A stretch of 64,000 bases of DNA, taken from assembly GCF_000022085.1 (NCBI RefSeq), contig NC_011894.1, positions 6,736,001 through 6,800,000 of the forward strand, in the 5' to 3' direction. The first letter of the stretch is position 1. Every line of letters starts with the position of its first letter. The position numbers were made by a program, and so were the translations under genes. The stretch is from Methylobacterium nodulans ORS 2060. Lineage in GTDB: Bacteria; Pseudomonadota; Alphaproteobacteria; Rhizobiales; Beijerinckiaceae. Below the pieces are notes generated by a model. The model worked only from the letters and a program-made list of their open reading frames with translations, made no database searches and had not been told where the DNA came from. Below are positions 1 to 8,969 of this stretch, one piece after another.

Positions 1-417
1 ATAGCTTGCCACGGGCTTGGGGCGGCATCATTTCCAGTCTCGTTTCTCTACCCTACTGCAGAGCCAATCCGCCAAAAGGTTGACCCGACACCGGGCGCAG
101 GCGGCGCTTTCCGTCGCCCGCCGCCTGCTCATGAATATGCAGGCCGAAGGTCTGTACGTCTGACCCAGCCAAATCCGATTTGGCCAACCCCGAGCCATGG
201 TCACCTTCGGCTACGGTCAACCTACGTGAGTGAGGGGAAGACCCGTTCCGTGCGATACGGAGGATGTGGCACGGGCCAGTCCCACCGCACGCACGGCACA
301 GCCCGTACCACCGGCGGACCGGGCAACACCATCGCTTCCCCTAGTCCCGGTCCGCTTCCCCTACCTCAGCTTAAAGCCTTACTTGACCATGGGAGCCCAC
401 CAGGGCTCCCGGTCCTT
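1..417. other. gap without a recognised gene
   Basis: No convincing coding sequence. A frame open from base 5 to a TGA at 161-163 ends in an arginine-rich segment that could be the tail of a gene, but it has no start and starts right after an in-frame TAG. Confidence 0.4.
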
Positions 418-621
418 CTATCCTGTCACCCGCAGGTACCGGATCCATCCCGTGTGGTCGGGATAGACGGTTATCCCGCCCCGGCCGCATTCCGTGCAGC
501 GCAGCCGGTGCCCGACCTGGTCCATATCCAGGTCGTTCGGGAGGCGAAGCTCCGCCAGAGGTGCAGGAGAGAGGCGAGGGGGCTCATGTCCGGCCTCCAC
601 GCCAGTCGCACCCGACCGCAC
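418..621 (-). CDS. small zinc-ribbon-like hypothetical protein
   Basis: A protein of at most 67 residues whose second half reads HRLRCTECGRGGITVYPDH. This has one CxxC knuckle and reads like the short zinc-ribbon proteins common in Methylobacterium accessory DNA. The GTG at 621 makes it overlap the 3' end of the upstream gene by 38 bases; a second GTG at 600 shortens the overlap. The two genes probably form one leftward transcript. Function is unknown. That it is coding is inferred from composition and the CxxC motif; the start is not settled. Confidence 0.5.
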   Translation of the reverse strand: MRSGATGVEAGHEPPRLSPAPLAELRLPNDLDMDQVGHRLRCTECGRGGITVYPDHTGWIRYLRVTG

Positions 622-922
622 TCAGCGCCACGGCTGCGCGGGTCGCCACGCGGGCGCGCACCTCCTCGGGCGCTGCCTCGCACTCCCGGAGCTGCCACTC
701 GTAGGCTGGGCCAAAGAGATCGCTGATCGCCCGCGTGTCGTGGCGCGCCTCCGCGATCCGAAGGCGTTCCCCCTCGACCCACGTGCTGTCCTGCTCGAGG
801 AGGAAGTCCGAAGCGGGCTCGGCCACACCCGTCGGGTTGCCGATGAGGGTGATGCTGCCCCCGATCAGCGGGAGGCTCACCAAGCCGCGCAGGAATGCGC
901 GACGATCGTGCGGGGCGCTCAT
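584..922 (-). CDS. hypothetical protein with Tat-like signal
   Basis: 112 residues from an ATG at 922; the frame is open further upstream but that part is not protein-like. The N-terminus has DRRAFLRG followed by a hydrophobic stretch of about 20 residues, which resembles a twin-arginine signal. The rest is a charged, helical domain (residues 40-100) with no motif I recognise. It would be exported or membrane-anchored if the signal works. It lies upstream of the zinc-ribbon gene on the same strand. The family is unknown to me. Confidence 0.55.
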   Translation of the reverse strand: MSAPHDRRAFLRGLVSLPLIGGSITLIGNPTGVAEPASDFLLEQDSTWVEGERLRIAEARHDTRAISDLFGPAYEWQLRECEAAPEEVRARVATRAAVALSAVGCDWRGGRT

Positions 923-1511
923 AGCGGTTCGCCCCCGTGGAAGTCGAAGCCCTGGAAGCTGTCGAAATGGCGCGCGAACGCGCGCCGGGAGACGGCGATC
1001 GATATAACAGGCGACCTCGGTGCAGATACCCAAACGGGTGATGGCGCGGCCCGAGCGGGCAGGGGGGCAGCGGCGCAGATTCAGACCTCAGCACCAGCCG
1101 ACGCAGCAGGAGATGCGTCAGTGGGTGCCTTCGGTCGGCTCTACACCACCTGCTGTTGGGCCTCTGACATAATGTTAGCACAGTATATGGTGGTGTCTAT
1201 ACATCGGATGCAAGCAAGATTGGAGAAATAATGCTGGATCCGCTGGTCTGTCGGAACCGAATTATCCTTGTGTATCAGTCGGTTAGTCGCGCCTTGCAGG
1301 CCCCCGGGACTGTCCGCACGTCCGGCTTGGGCTGAATCGCCGATGAGCGATCATGCTGGTTGTACAATTATGACCTTAGAAGATGCTGGTATTCTAAAGT
1401 TAGATATTTAGAAATCTAGAGGTTTAGGAAATACGAGCGCCACCAGCCCAACCTAGAGTGTGCAAGTAGAACTTACGGGTGCGGTCAGATCCAGGCTTAA
1501 TGCCGGAAACG
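923..1511. other. gap without a recognised gene
   Basis: Bases 1150-1460 are clearly more AT-rich than the surroundings and include a run of TTAGATATTTAGAAATCTAG type sequence near 1390. No reading frame here looks coding. Confidence 0.4.
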
Positions 1512-1543
1512 AAAAAGCCCGCCGCGGCGGGGCCGGGCGGGCT
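1512..1543 (-). terminator. rho-independent terminator
   Basis: On the minus strand an 8-bp stem AGCCCGCC / GGCGGGCT is followed by TTTTT. It lies 60 bases past the stop of the leftward gene at 1604-1831. Confidence 0.7.
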
Positions 1544-1603
1544 GAGATGGGCTTGTTCAGACCGGCGTCAGGCAACCACGCCGGCGCGGCGCCCAAACCT
1601 GCG

Positions 1604-1831
1604 CTACCGGATCGGATCCGCCCCGCCCTGAGCCCGGAGCCGCGCAGCGACGGCCAGCAGGCCCACCCGATCGATCCAGGCGCTCATCTCGGGATCACCC
1701 TGCTCCTGTGCACGCGTGCTCAGACCGGTGAAGCGGAGCAGCACCCGCTGCACCTCGTCATTGACCAGCAGAGCGGGAGGCGGAGCGACCATCACAGGCG
1801 ACGGCACGAAGGAGTATGAGGTCCCGGTCAT
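1604..1831 (-). CDS. hypothetical protein, 75 aa
   Basis: A small protein with an ordered-looking, mixed composition: a leucine-rich helical middle, then a segment with alternating acidic and hydrophobic residues. It ends 60 bases before a good terminator, which supports transcription on this strand. It has no signal peptide, membrane segment or known motif. It is probably one of the lineage-specific small Methylobacterium proteins. Function unknown. Confidence 0.5.
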   Translation of the reverse strand: MTGTSYSFVPSPVMVAPPPALLVNDEVQRVLLRFTGLSTRAQEQGDPEMSAWIDRVGLLAVAARLRAQGGADPIR

Positions 1832-2163
1832 CCTGTGCCCCGCGAATCAAACCGAGCCGGCTTCGTAGCCTAGGCGGTCGCGGATGGCACTCACCCAGGA
1901 AGTTGAAGGCGACGAGCTAAAAGCTGAGCGACGACGCCCTAAGGAGAAAGCTGGTGGCCAACATTCGCTGCCGGCGCACTGCAAGGTGGTCGGACGGGAT
2001 GTGCCGTGGCCGGATGAAGGCTAAGAGCTGCGCAGCGGATGAGCGGGCGACACTCCAGCGCGAGCACATCATTCGCATAAGCTGCAGGATGGTGAGGCTG
2101 GCTCCGCCTCGCTTAGACCTAAACCCATATCGCGAAATTCAGATTAATGCGATATACCACCTT
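1832..2163. other. gap without a recognised gene
   Basis: No protein-like frame. The end of this stretch (about 2110-2163) is AT-rich and runs into the low-GC NUDIX gene. Confidence 0.4.
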
Positions 2164-2631
2164 TTAAATCTGCGCCTTCGTGCGAAAGTAATTCCGAAGA
2201 TCCGCCTGCAAAGTTAAAGCCATAGCTTCAACGGCGCTAAAAAAGCGCGTCTCGACTATTTCTCGCTTATCAATTTTAATAGTCGGAACATTTGAGAGAT
2301 GTGTTTCAAAAATGTGCACCTTGTCATGCCGGTTCTCCCAGAAGTGATCCACAATCAGGGCCAGGTGTATTTGTTCAGGTAAAATTTTGAAGCCTAGCTC
2401 CTCTGAGATCTCGCGAATTGCTGCTTGAGCTGGAATTTCGTGTGCCTCAACACCTCCTCCAGGCAGATCCCAGGTTCCACGGTAGGACGTCCGCACAAGA
2501 AGAACCTGCTCATTGTACCAAAGCGCCACAACTGCGCCCAAATGATGAGGTTTAGTAAATTTCCAAACTATTCTGGCTGCACGGTAGCCGTAGTAGTACG
2601 CGACGCGAAAAATCCAATCCGGAAGGGGCAT
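2164..2631 (-). CDS. NUDIX hydrolase
   Basis: 155 residues. Residues about 30-140 form a NUDIX fold; the box runs from GGGVEAHE to REISEELGF and matches GX5EX7REUXEEXGU, so the metal-binding glutamates are present. The N-terminus has an aromatic-rich segment (VAYYYGYRAARIVW) seen in some NUDIX proteins near membranes or cell-surface loci. Substrate cannot be read from sequence; nucleoside diphosphate derivatives are typical. Base composition is strikingly lower in GC than the neighbours, and codons such as AAA, ATT and TTT are frequent, which suggests recent acquisition. It stands alone on its strand. Confidence 0.9.
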   Translation of the reverse strand: MPLPDWIFRVAYYYGYRAARIVWKFTKPHHLGAVVALWYNEQVLLVRTSYRGTWDLPGGGVEAHEIPAQAAIREISEELGFKILPEQIHLALIVDHFWENRHDKVHIFETHLSNVPTIKIDKREIVETRFFSAVEAMALTLQADLRNYFRTKAQI

Positions 2632-3006
2632 GGTTTAGACTGCCCTGAGAGTGCAAAAAGACGCCGGCTCGGGCGGGGAAGCCCGGTCGGCGTTGAAGTG
2701 GAGATCCATTCGCGGGGGGGCAAGCCGTGACAGTGCCGGACCGCTCCAGCAGCCCTCAGGCCCCCATTCACACCACCTTGAACCGCTCCCGGCCGGCCTT
2801 GGCGTTCCACGAGCGCCCGAAGCGCGGCTGTGCTGCCACAACGAGGGTAGCCGCACCGATCGCACCGGCAACATCTGGTATGGTGATATGGCTCCTAAGG
2901 CTTATGCCGCGCCTCTTCGTATGATTTTGTGTGGCGGATTGTTCAATTCGCGATAGGTTCTCACGAGAGAATGCGTCAGTCTTCGCCTTTCGTCCAGTGA
3001 AGTGCG
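2632..3006. other. gap without a recognised gene
   Basis: Contains a GC-rich hairpin at about 2661-2692 (GCCGGCTCGGG / CCCGGTCGGC). It holds no protein-like frame. Confidence 0.4.
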
Positions 3007-3267
3007 ATGCAAAGCGTGGCTTTTTTCCGAGAAAAGGCAGAGCAGTGCCGGTGCTTGGCCCGCGCCATGTGCAATCAGCACGATCCGATCGTGATCACGC
3101 TCAACGCAATGGCCGCTGAGTTTGATGCTGAGGCGGCCGCAATCGAAGCGCGCGTGGCGATGCTGCACCTGATCGGCCACGACGATGACGTGTCACCCAA
3201 GCGGGAGCAGACGAACGAACTGCTCGACACCGGCAAGGCTACATTCAAGCTCAGCGAACACGAGTAG
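3007..3267 (+). CDS. hypothetical protein, FREKAEQCR-type
   Basis: 86 residues, mostly helical: FFREKAEQCRCLARAM at the N-terminus, then an alanine/glutamate-rich helix (AAEFDAEAAAIEAR). This pattern is a familiar small soluble protein of Methylobacterium and Bradyrhizobium, usually found alone and of unknown role. It has no membrane segment or signal. The ATG at 3007 begins the conserved-looking part. I name no function. Confidence 0.65.
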   Translation: MQSVAFFREKAEQCRCLARAMCNQHDPIVITLNAMAAEFDAEAAAIEARVAMLHLIGHDDDVSPKREQTNELLDTGKATFKLSEHE

Positions 3268-3304
3268 GCGGTAGACCGACCAAGGCGCGCATGACCGCCG
3301 CTGG

Positions 3305-3390
3305 TCTACCAGGGCATCCTCGTCCGGCGTTTGGGCGCTAGATCGCCTGGAGGCGGTGCGAACCGCGATCCTGCTGGCGAGGCCCGCGCC
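3305..3390 (+). repeat. gene-remnant repeat, copy 1
   Basis: About 85 bases nearly identical to 8880-8965. In one frame both copies encode ALDRLEAVRTAILLAR, so they look like remains of the 3' end of a gene. The intact 82-residue gene at 20668-20916 ends with the related VRTAILLAHLT. Confidence 0.65.
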
Positions 3391-3411
3391 GCGCCTGCAC
3401 GGGAACGACTA

Positions 3412-3555
3412 AGCCCGCCGCGGCGGGGCCGGGTGGGCTTGCTGGCTCCAGTCGCGGGGTGGATCAGGCTCGAAACCCAACCAGCTTGGCTATGGAAGGG
3501 CAGCGATGGGCGGACAGCAGCCCTCTACGCCTTCGCCCGCAATGACCGGGGCTGA
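3412..3555 (+). repeat. dispersed repeat, copy 1
   Basis: Starts with a hairpin (AGCCCGCC / GGTGGGCT, 3412-3439) and goes on to GGGCTTGCTGG, CCAACCAGCTTGGCTATG and CAATGACCGGGGCTG. The last three blocks recur in the same order at 9530-9650. Confidence 0.65.
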
Positions 3556-3719
3556 CCTGATCCGGACCTTACGCCTTGTAGGAAGTTTGGAGTTTGACGA
3601 ACCTGGTGAGCAGTGCACGTCTTCCGCAAGTCCGGTCTTAATCCGTCCGGCAACCTGGTTCAGACCTATTCCTCGGCGGCGCGGTGTGTCTGTCATGTGG
3701 GCCGCATCAGAGGGCTGCC

Positions 3720-6137
3720 TCACGTCCTGGCAGCGACCGTGACGAGGTCGGCTTGGGCCTTGCCCGAGTCTTCCGCAGAGCGACGCTCGATCCGGCTCAT
3801 CAATTCATCGGCCATATCCTGGAGGCGCCGGCGGTCTGGCTCCGGGAACTCGCGGGGCCGGGTGTCGATGACGCAAAGGGTGCCGATCACCAATCCCGCC
3901 GAGGTCCGCAGCGGAGCCCCGGCGTAGAAACGGATGCCCTTCTCCAGCACGAGCGGATCGTCCGCGAAGCGGGGATCCTCGGTCACATCCTCGGAGACCA
4001 GCACCTCGTTCGCCGCGATCACGTGGGCGTCGAGCGTTTCCTCACGAGGAGTCTGCTCGGTGACCTGGGTTTCCAGGTTCAGGCTTGCCGCATCCGGCTG
4101 GGGCCGATGCACCTCGTCCACGAAGGACACGAGGGCGATCGGGGTGTCGAACGCCTGCGCAACCGTCCTGGACACCTCATCAAACTGACGGCCCTTCGCG
4201 GAGGCCAAGCCAAGGTCGTGCAGCGCCGCAAGCTGCGCCTGCTCGGAGTCGGGAAGGACCGGGGGCGTTTCGCCGGGCGGTGCCGGGCGGCAGACCCACG
4301 CATTCACCTGGTCGACACAAGCCTCGAGCGAGACGAAGACCGCATCGGCCGCCACCTGCTTTTTGAGGTCATCTGCCTGCCCCGTCCCGGGCGCCAGGTT
4401 CCAGCAGCAGACGACGAGCTTCACATGAGGCGCCCGGCGGCGGAGACGACGGCAGATGTACCGGGCATAGACCTGCGGCTGCGGATGCAGGTAGGACAGG
4501 CACACCACGTCCACGCCCTGGAGGTCGAGCTGTCCCAGGGCCCCCTGGCTGACGGCGATCGGCGGCAGAACCCGGGCGCCGATGCCCCGCTCCTCGAGCA
4601 CCTGCGCCATCATCTCGGCCGCCGCGCGGTCGAGCTCGGTGCGCCCCGCCAGGCAGAGGACGGACGGCGGCCGCTCCGCTGCGGCAGACGGCAAGCGATC
4701 TTCGCCAGGCTCGTCGGCGGAGGCTTTCTCCCGGACATGGTCCTCGATCTCGCGCACGACGCAGATCGCGGTGTCGGCGACGAGCCGCCGGTAGTTGGTG
4801 TCGGTGGTGCTGCGCTGGCGGTCGTTCTCGGCCAAGCGGAGGGCGGGGATGGCCACGTTGTCGTTGAACTCGCGCGAGGAGTGCTCGTCGACGTAGTCCT
4901 CGGCCATCTCCACTGCCTCCTCCAGATTGCCGGCCAGCAGGCGCTGGTAGAGCCGCTCCTCCGGTGCGAGCACCGGATCGCTGCCGAGGAGAACGCCGAG
5001 GAATTCGAGCTGCGGCACGTAGCGGCCGATGACCACGAGGCACACCGTCAGAGGCGTCGCGAGGAACAACCCGACCGGCCCCCACAGGCTGGTCCAGAAG
5101 ATCGCCGCCATGATGATGGCCAGTGACGACAGCCCGGTGCTGGAACCATAGAGCCATGGCTCGATGACGTTGTTGCTGATGAGCTCCGCTGCCAGGAACA
5201 CCCCTACCACCCAGAACAGCATCGTCCAGCCGGGATCGACCGCAACCGCAAGGGCAATCGGGAAGAGGGCGGCCAGGAAGGGGCCGAGATAGGGGATGAA
5301 CCGCAGCACCGCTGCCAGCAGGCCCCACAGCAGGGCATTCGGCACGCCAATGAAGTAGAGGGCAATGCCGATCGGGATGCCGTAGGTCAGGTTCACCACG
5401 AGCTGCATCAGCAGATAGCGGCTGACCCGGGCGGCGGCATCGTTGATGGCCTGAGTGCTCTTCTGGAGGTCGCCTGCTCCCGCCAGCTTGATGAAGCGGT
5501 CGCGCAGGTCCTCCCGCTCGAGCAGCACGAAGATCACGAAGATGACGACCAAGCCTGCTGTGGCGAGCGGCGCCAGCAGCGGACCGACGACGGTTTGGAT
5601 GATCTCAAGTGGCTTGGCCCGCGGCGCTTCGAGCCTCACGGTGACCGGCTCCTGCGCGGTGCCGCTGCCGAGCCTGGACCCGGGTGTCTGCGCCGGAGCG
5701 TTGTCGGCGGGCTGCTCGCCCGAGATCTCCTTGCCGACGTCCTTGATGGTGGTCGTGACCTTGTCCACGATTCCCCCGCCGGGAGCGGAGGCCTGCAACG
5801 AGCGGATCTTGTCGGTGATGGTGGTTTGATAGCTCGGGAGGTTGTTGGCAAGCTGAACGAGCTGGCGCCCGACCACAAAGGCGATGCCCGCGATCAGGAT
5901 GAAGGCAAGGGTCACGGCGACGAGAACCGCTGCAATCCGCGGCAGCCGCCATCGCCTGAGCCAGTTGACCAGTGGCGTCAGGGCGAAGCTCAGGAGGATG
6001 GCCAAGGCGAAGGGGACGAAGATATCCCGGCCGAAGTAGAGTCCTGCGATCGCCAGGACGATGCCGCCGGCGGTCAGGATGGGGGATCCCGCGGGCCGTA
6101 GGGCTGGCGGGGGTGGAGCCGGAGCCGGGTCGGCCAT
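3720..6137 (-). CDS. AI-2E family permease fused to Rossmann-like and GAF domains
   Basis: 805 residues, more than twice a normal PerM/AI-2E transporter (about 350). Residues 20-385 are the membrane permease domain, with paired helices at the N-terminus and a cluster of helices after residue 195. Residues about 490-610 look like a B12-binding-type Rossmann fold (VLCLAGRTELDRAAAEMM, VDVVCLSYLHP, LVVCCWNL) without a visible DxHxxG cobalamin motif. Residues about 630-790 are a GAF domain (TPIALVSFVDE, EDPRFADDPLV, GIRFYAGAPL, IGTLCVID). Known: this family moves small solutes, but substrates are mostly untested. Inferred: GAF or Rossmann parts may gate transport. Divergent from the sensor kinase, with 175 bases between them. 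Confidence 0.85.
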   Translation of the reverse strand: MADPAPAPPPPALRPAGSPILTAGGIVLAIAGLYFGRDIFVPFALAILLSFALTPLVNWLRRWRLPRIAAVLVAVTLAFILIAGIAFVVGRQLVQLANNLPSYQTTITDKIRSLQASAPGGGIVDKVTTTIKDVGKEISGEQPADNAPAQTPGSRLGSGTAQEPVTVRLEAPRAKPLEIIQTVVGPLLAPLATAGLVVIFVIFVLLEREDLRDRFIKLAGAGDLQKSTQAINDAAARVSRYLLMQLVVNLTYGIPIGIALYFIGVPNALLWGLLAAVLRFIPYLGPFLAALFPIALAVAVDPGWTMLFWVVGVFLAAELISNNVIEPWLYGSSTGLSSLAIIMAAIFWTSLWGPVGLFLATPLTVCLVVIGRYVPQLEFLGVLLGSDPVLAPEERLYQRLLAGNLEEAVEMAEDYVDEHSSREFNDNVAIPALRLAENDRQRSTTDTNYRRLVADTAICVVREIEDHVREKASADEPGEDRLPSAAAERPPSVLCLAGRTELDRAAAEMMAQVLEERGIGARVLPPIAVSQGALGQLDLQGVDVVCLSYLHPQPQVYARYICRRLRRRAPHVKLVVCCWNLAPGTGQADDLKKQVAADAVFVSLEACVDQVNAWVCRPAPPGETPPVLPDSEQAQLAALHDLGLASAKGRQFDEVSRTVAQAFDTPIALVSFVDEVHRPQPDAASLNLETQVTEQTPREETLDAHVIAANEVLVSEDVTEDPRFADDPLVLEKGIRFYAGAPLRTSAGLVIGTLCVIDTRPREFPEPDRRRLQDMADELMSRIERRSAEDSGKAQADLVTVAART

Positions 6138-6312
6138 CGTGCGGTGCCTTCGGTTCGGGTTAACCGCAGAGCAACTCGACGCCAGTGCAGTTGAACCGAT
6201 CTACGGCTCGGGTGCGTTGCCGTCGTAACAGGCACGGACTCAGCCGACGCTGCCAGGAACTTCCCCCCAACGGAATTGTTCCGGCCGTGACTGTGGGGAG
6301 AACCGCCCCCCG

Positions 6313-8532
6313 ATGAACCTGCGCCTTTTCTCGCAAGCTTGTGGCGTCCTCGCCATCCTTGCCGGTCTGCTCGTTCTGTTGGGATGGGGGGCAGAGATCA
6401 CGGCGCTGCAATCCGTGGTCCCTGGCTTTCCCGCGGCGCAGCCAATGACGGCCCTGGCGATGGCCTTCTGTGGGGGTGCCTTGCTGTTCCAGGGCGTCAA
6501 ACATGCCGACGGGCGCAGGGCTGCGGTCGGTCTGGCGTCGGCAGTCGTCGTGGTCTCCCTGCTGAACCTTGCCGCGTATGCCGGGCTGGACCTGGGCCTG
6601 GACCGATGGTTGTTCTCCGATCGGCTGGCGAACCAGCCGGGGCCTTATCCGCATCCCGGTCGCATGGCTGAGGTGACGGCCCTATGCTTCCTCCTCATGG
6701 CGTTCGCGACCGCCGCGAAGGCGCGGCGCCGGATGGCGCTCCCGGCGGTGGCGGCGGCAACGGTGGCCCTCGTGCTCGCAAGCGTGGCCCTGCTGGCTTA
6801 TCTCTTCGACGCATCGATCCTTGAAGTGGCAGGGTTCTCGGCGCTCTCCCTGCCCACCGCTGTCGTGCTGGTGGTGTTGTCGGGAGGAGCGCTGGCCGCC
6901 GAGCCGCTCAGGGGCTGGCCACGACGCCTGACGCTGGGCACTCTCGGCGGCAGCCTCTCGCGCGTCCTGCTACCGCTTGCGGTCATCGTGCCGATCGGCA
7001 TCGGGGCCGCGGCCATGATCGCCACGCGCGCAGGCTACGTCCCGCCGGACTTGCGTCTGATCGCCGTCTGCGCGGTGACGGCCGTGCTTCTCGGGGCCGG
7101 GGTGATGTGGGCCGCCGGCCGGATCGACGGTCTCGACGCGGCCCGGCAGCGCTACCGGCAGCTTTACGAGGCGCAGCGGACCGCCCATCTGGTCCTTGCG
7201 CCGGACTTCACCATCGAGGAAGCCTCCGAATCCTACCTTGAGGCCACAATGACCCAACGGCAGGAGCTGGTGGGTAAGGGATTGTTCGAGGCGTTTCCTG
7301 ACAACCCGGCCGACCCGGGTGCAACCGGCGCGCGCAACCTGCGCGCCTCGCTTGAGCGGGTCCTGAAGAACCGGGCGTCCGACCGCATGCCGGTACAGCA
7401 GTACGACATCCGTCGCCCCAGCGGCGAGTTCGAGGTCCGCTGGTGGTCGCCTCTGAACAGTCCGGTGTTCGGCCCTGACGGCGAGGTCCGCCATATCATT
7501 CACCAGGTCGAGGACGTCACCGCCGAGATGCTGGAACGGCAGGCGGCGGCGGAGGCCCGGGCCGGTGAGGCTCGTGTTCGAGCGGTGGCCGACGCGATCC
7601 CAGGACTGGTCTTCGAGACTGACCCCGCGGGGTGGAACACCTATGTCAACGAGCAGTACGGCGCCTACACGGGCCTGCCGACCGAAGCGCTGCTCGGCGA
7701 CGGCTGGCGGCAGGTGTTCCATCCCGACGACCGCGACCGGGCAGCCGCGACATGGCAGGAGACCGTGGGCAGCAACCGGCCCTTTGAGATGGAATGCCGG
7801 ATACGCAGGGCCGAGGGAGTCTGGCGCTGGTTCATGCTCCGCATCTCGGCGCTCCGCGACCGGGCGGGGCGGGTTGAAAAGGGGATCGGCGTCTGCACTG
7901 ACATCACGGACCAGCGTGAGGCGTCCGAGCTTCAGCGCACTCTGTTGCTGGAGGTCAGTCACCGGGTGAAGAACAGCCTCGCTCTCATCTCCGGCCTGCT
8001 CACCCTGCAAGCCCGGCCACTCGGAGGCGCGGCGCGCCGCGCTCTGGAGGAGGCGTCGCAGCGGGTGCATGCCGTTGCTCGCGTGCACGACCAGCTCTGG
8101 CGCGGTGCCGGGACACGTGACATCGATCTGAGGCCCTTCCTCTGCGATCTCTGCTCGGCGGTTGGGACGACCGCGCCCAGGCACTCGACCGTCTGCCACG
8201 CAGAACCGGCGATCGTGAGCGCGGATCTGGCCGTCCCGCTCGGCCTGTTTGTCAACGAGCTGCTGACCAACGCCTACAAGTACGCCTATCCCGCAGGCGA
8301 GGAGGGCGAGGTGCGGGTGCTAGGGACGAACCTCCCGGACGGCCGCTACCGGCTGGAGGTGTCGGACGCAGGGCGCGGCCTACCGCCCGGGTTCGACTTG
8401 GCCAAGAGCCGCGAGAGCCTGGGCATGAGGGTGATCACCAGGCTCGCCGCACAGCTCGGGGGCGAACTGACCGCCGGGGCTGCCGAGCCGGGTGCCCGGT
8501 TTATCCTGGTGTTTCTGCTACGGGCGGGCTGA
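6313..8532 (+). CDS. membrane PAS sensor histidine kinase, HWE/HisKA_2 type
   Basis: 739 residues. Residues 1-270 hold about eight membrane helices with short loops, a MASE-like sensor module. Two PAS domains follow (about 285-405 and 415-535; the second ends EKGIGVCTDITDQRE). The phosphoacceptor is His550 in EVSHRVKNSLALI, typical of HisKA_2/HWE kinases. The ATPase domain has the N box (NELLTNAYKYAY, about 647), the G1 box (VSDAGRGLP) and the G2 region (SLGMRVI). Known: this class often feeds single-domain or PhyR-type regulators. No response regulator is adjacent. It is divergent from the permease-GAF gene and the two may share control. Confidence 0.92.
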   Translation: MNLRLFSQACGVLAILAGLLVLLGWGAEITALQSVVPGFPAAQPMTALAMAFCGGALLFQGVKHADGRRAAVGLASAVVVVSLLNLAAYAGLDLGLDRWLFSDRLANQPGPYPHPGRMAEVTALCFLLMAFATAAKARRRMALPAVAAATVALVLASVALLAYLFDASILEVAGFSALSLPTAVVLVVLSGGALAAEPLRGWPRRLTLGTLGGSLSRVLLPLAVIVPIGIGAAAMIATRAGYVPPDLRLIAVCAVTAVLLGAGVMWAAGRIDGLDAARQRYRQLYEAQRTAHLVLAPDFTIEEASESYLEATMTQRQELVGKGLFEAFPDNPADPGATGARNLRASLERVLKNRASDRMPVQQYDIRRPSGEFEVRWWSPLNSPVFGPDGEVRHIIHQVEDVTAEMLERQAAAEARAGEARVRAVADAIPGLVFETDPAGWNTYVNEQYGAYTGLPTEALLGDGWRQVFHPDDRDRAAATWQETVGSNRPFEMECRIRRAEGVWRWFMLRISALRDRAGRVEKGIGVCTDITDQREASELQRTLLLEVSHRVKNSLALISGLLTLQARPLGGAARRALEEASQRVHAVARVHDQLWRGAGTRDIDLRPFLCDLCSAVGTTAPRHSTVCHAEPAIVSADLAVPLGLFVNELLTNAYKYAYPAGEEGEVRVLGTNLPDGRYRLEVSDAGRGLPPGFDLAKSRESLGMRVITRLAAQLGGELTAGAAEPGARFILVFLLRAG

Positions 8533-8969
8533 GGGAACGGCAGCTTGTGACCCTGTAAAGACGCGAACCTGGCTGGTCTTAACAGACGATTTGTACAATT
8601 TCATCCTTCGGCGAGCCCCGGCAGCACGAGCGACAAGGGCTGCGGGACCTCAGAGCGGGAGCGGAAACCGCACGCAGGTCCTCATGCCCTTCTCGACCGG
8701 CTCCTCTGCGCCCGCCGTGAAGCTGCATCAGCCCTCGCGCGTGAGACCGACCTGTTGCAACCGGGTTGAAAGGTCACTCCAGTCTGCAAAGTGGATTTGT
8801 CACAGAACCGCTGGCCGGCCTGGCGCCGAGGTAGCCCGGGGCGGGACTGCGGAGACCTCCGGCGAAGCGGCAGCCGGTGCGCTATCGGGGCATCCTCGTC
8901 GGGCGTTCGGGCGTTAGATCGCCTGGAGGCGGTGAGGACCGCGATCCTGCTGGCGAGGGTGACTGAGCC
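8533..8969. other. gap with gene-remnant repeat copy 2
   Basis: No intact gene. Bases 8880-8965 are the second copy of the ALDRLEAVRTAILLAR remnant, and the rest shows no protein-like frame. Confidence 0.5.
8880..8965 (+). repeat. gene-remnant repeat, copy 2
   Basis: Matches 3305-3390 with a few substitutions (GGGGCATCCTCGTC, TAGATCGCCTGGAGGCGGTG, CCGCGATCCTGCTGGCGAG shared). It ends just before the start of the next gene. Confidence 0.65.

Larger units (their letters stand above)
3268..3719. other. intergenic region built of repeat pieces
   Basis: No intact gene. It holds one copy of a gene-remnant repeat (3305-3390) and one copy of a hairpin-plus-130-bp repeat (3412-3555). Confidence 0.5.

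Noticed and set aside
5..163. Possible 3' end of a rightward gene at the left edge
   Set aside because: Only 52 codons, preceded by an in-frame TAG at 2-4 and with no start; not enough support.
6257..6282. GGAAC-N16-TGTT resembling an EcfG stress promoter before the HWE kinase
   Set aside because: The -10 should be CGTT; a single weak match is not convincing.
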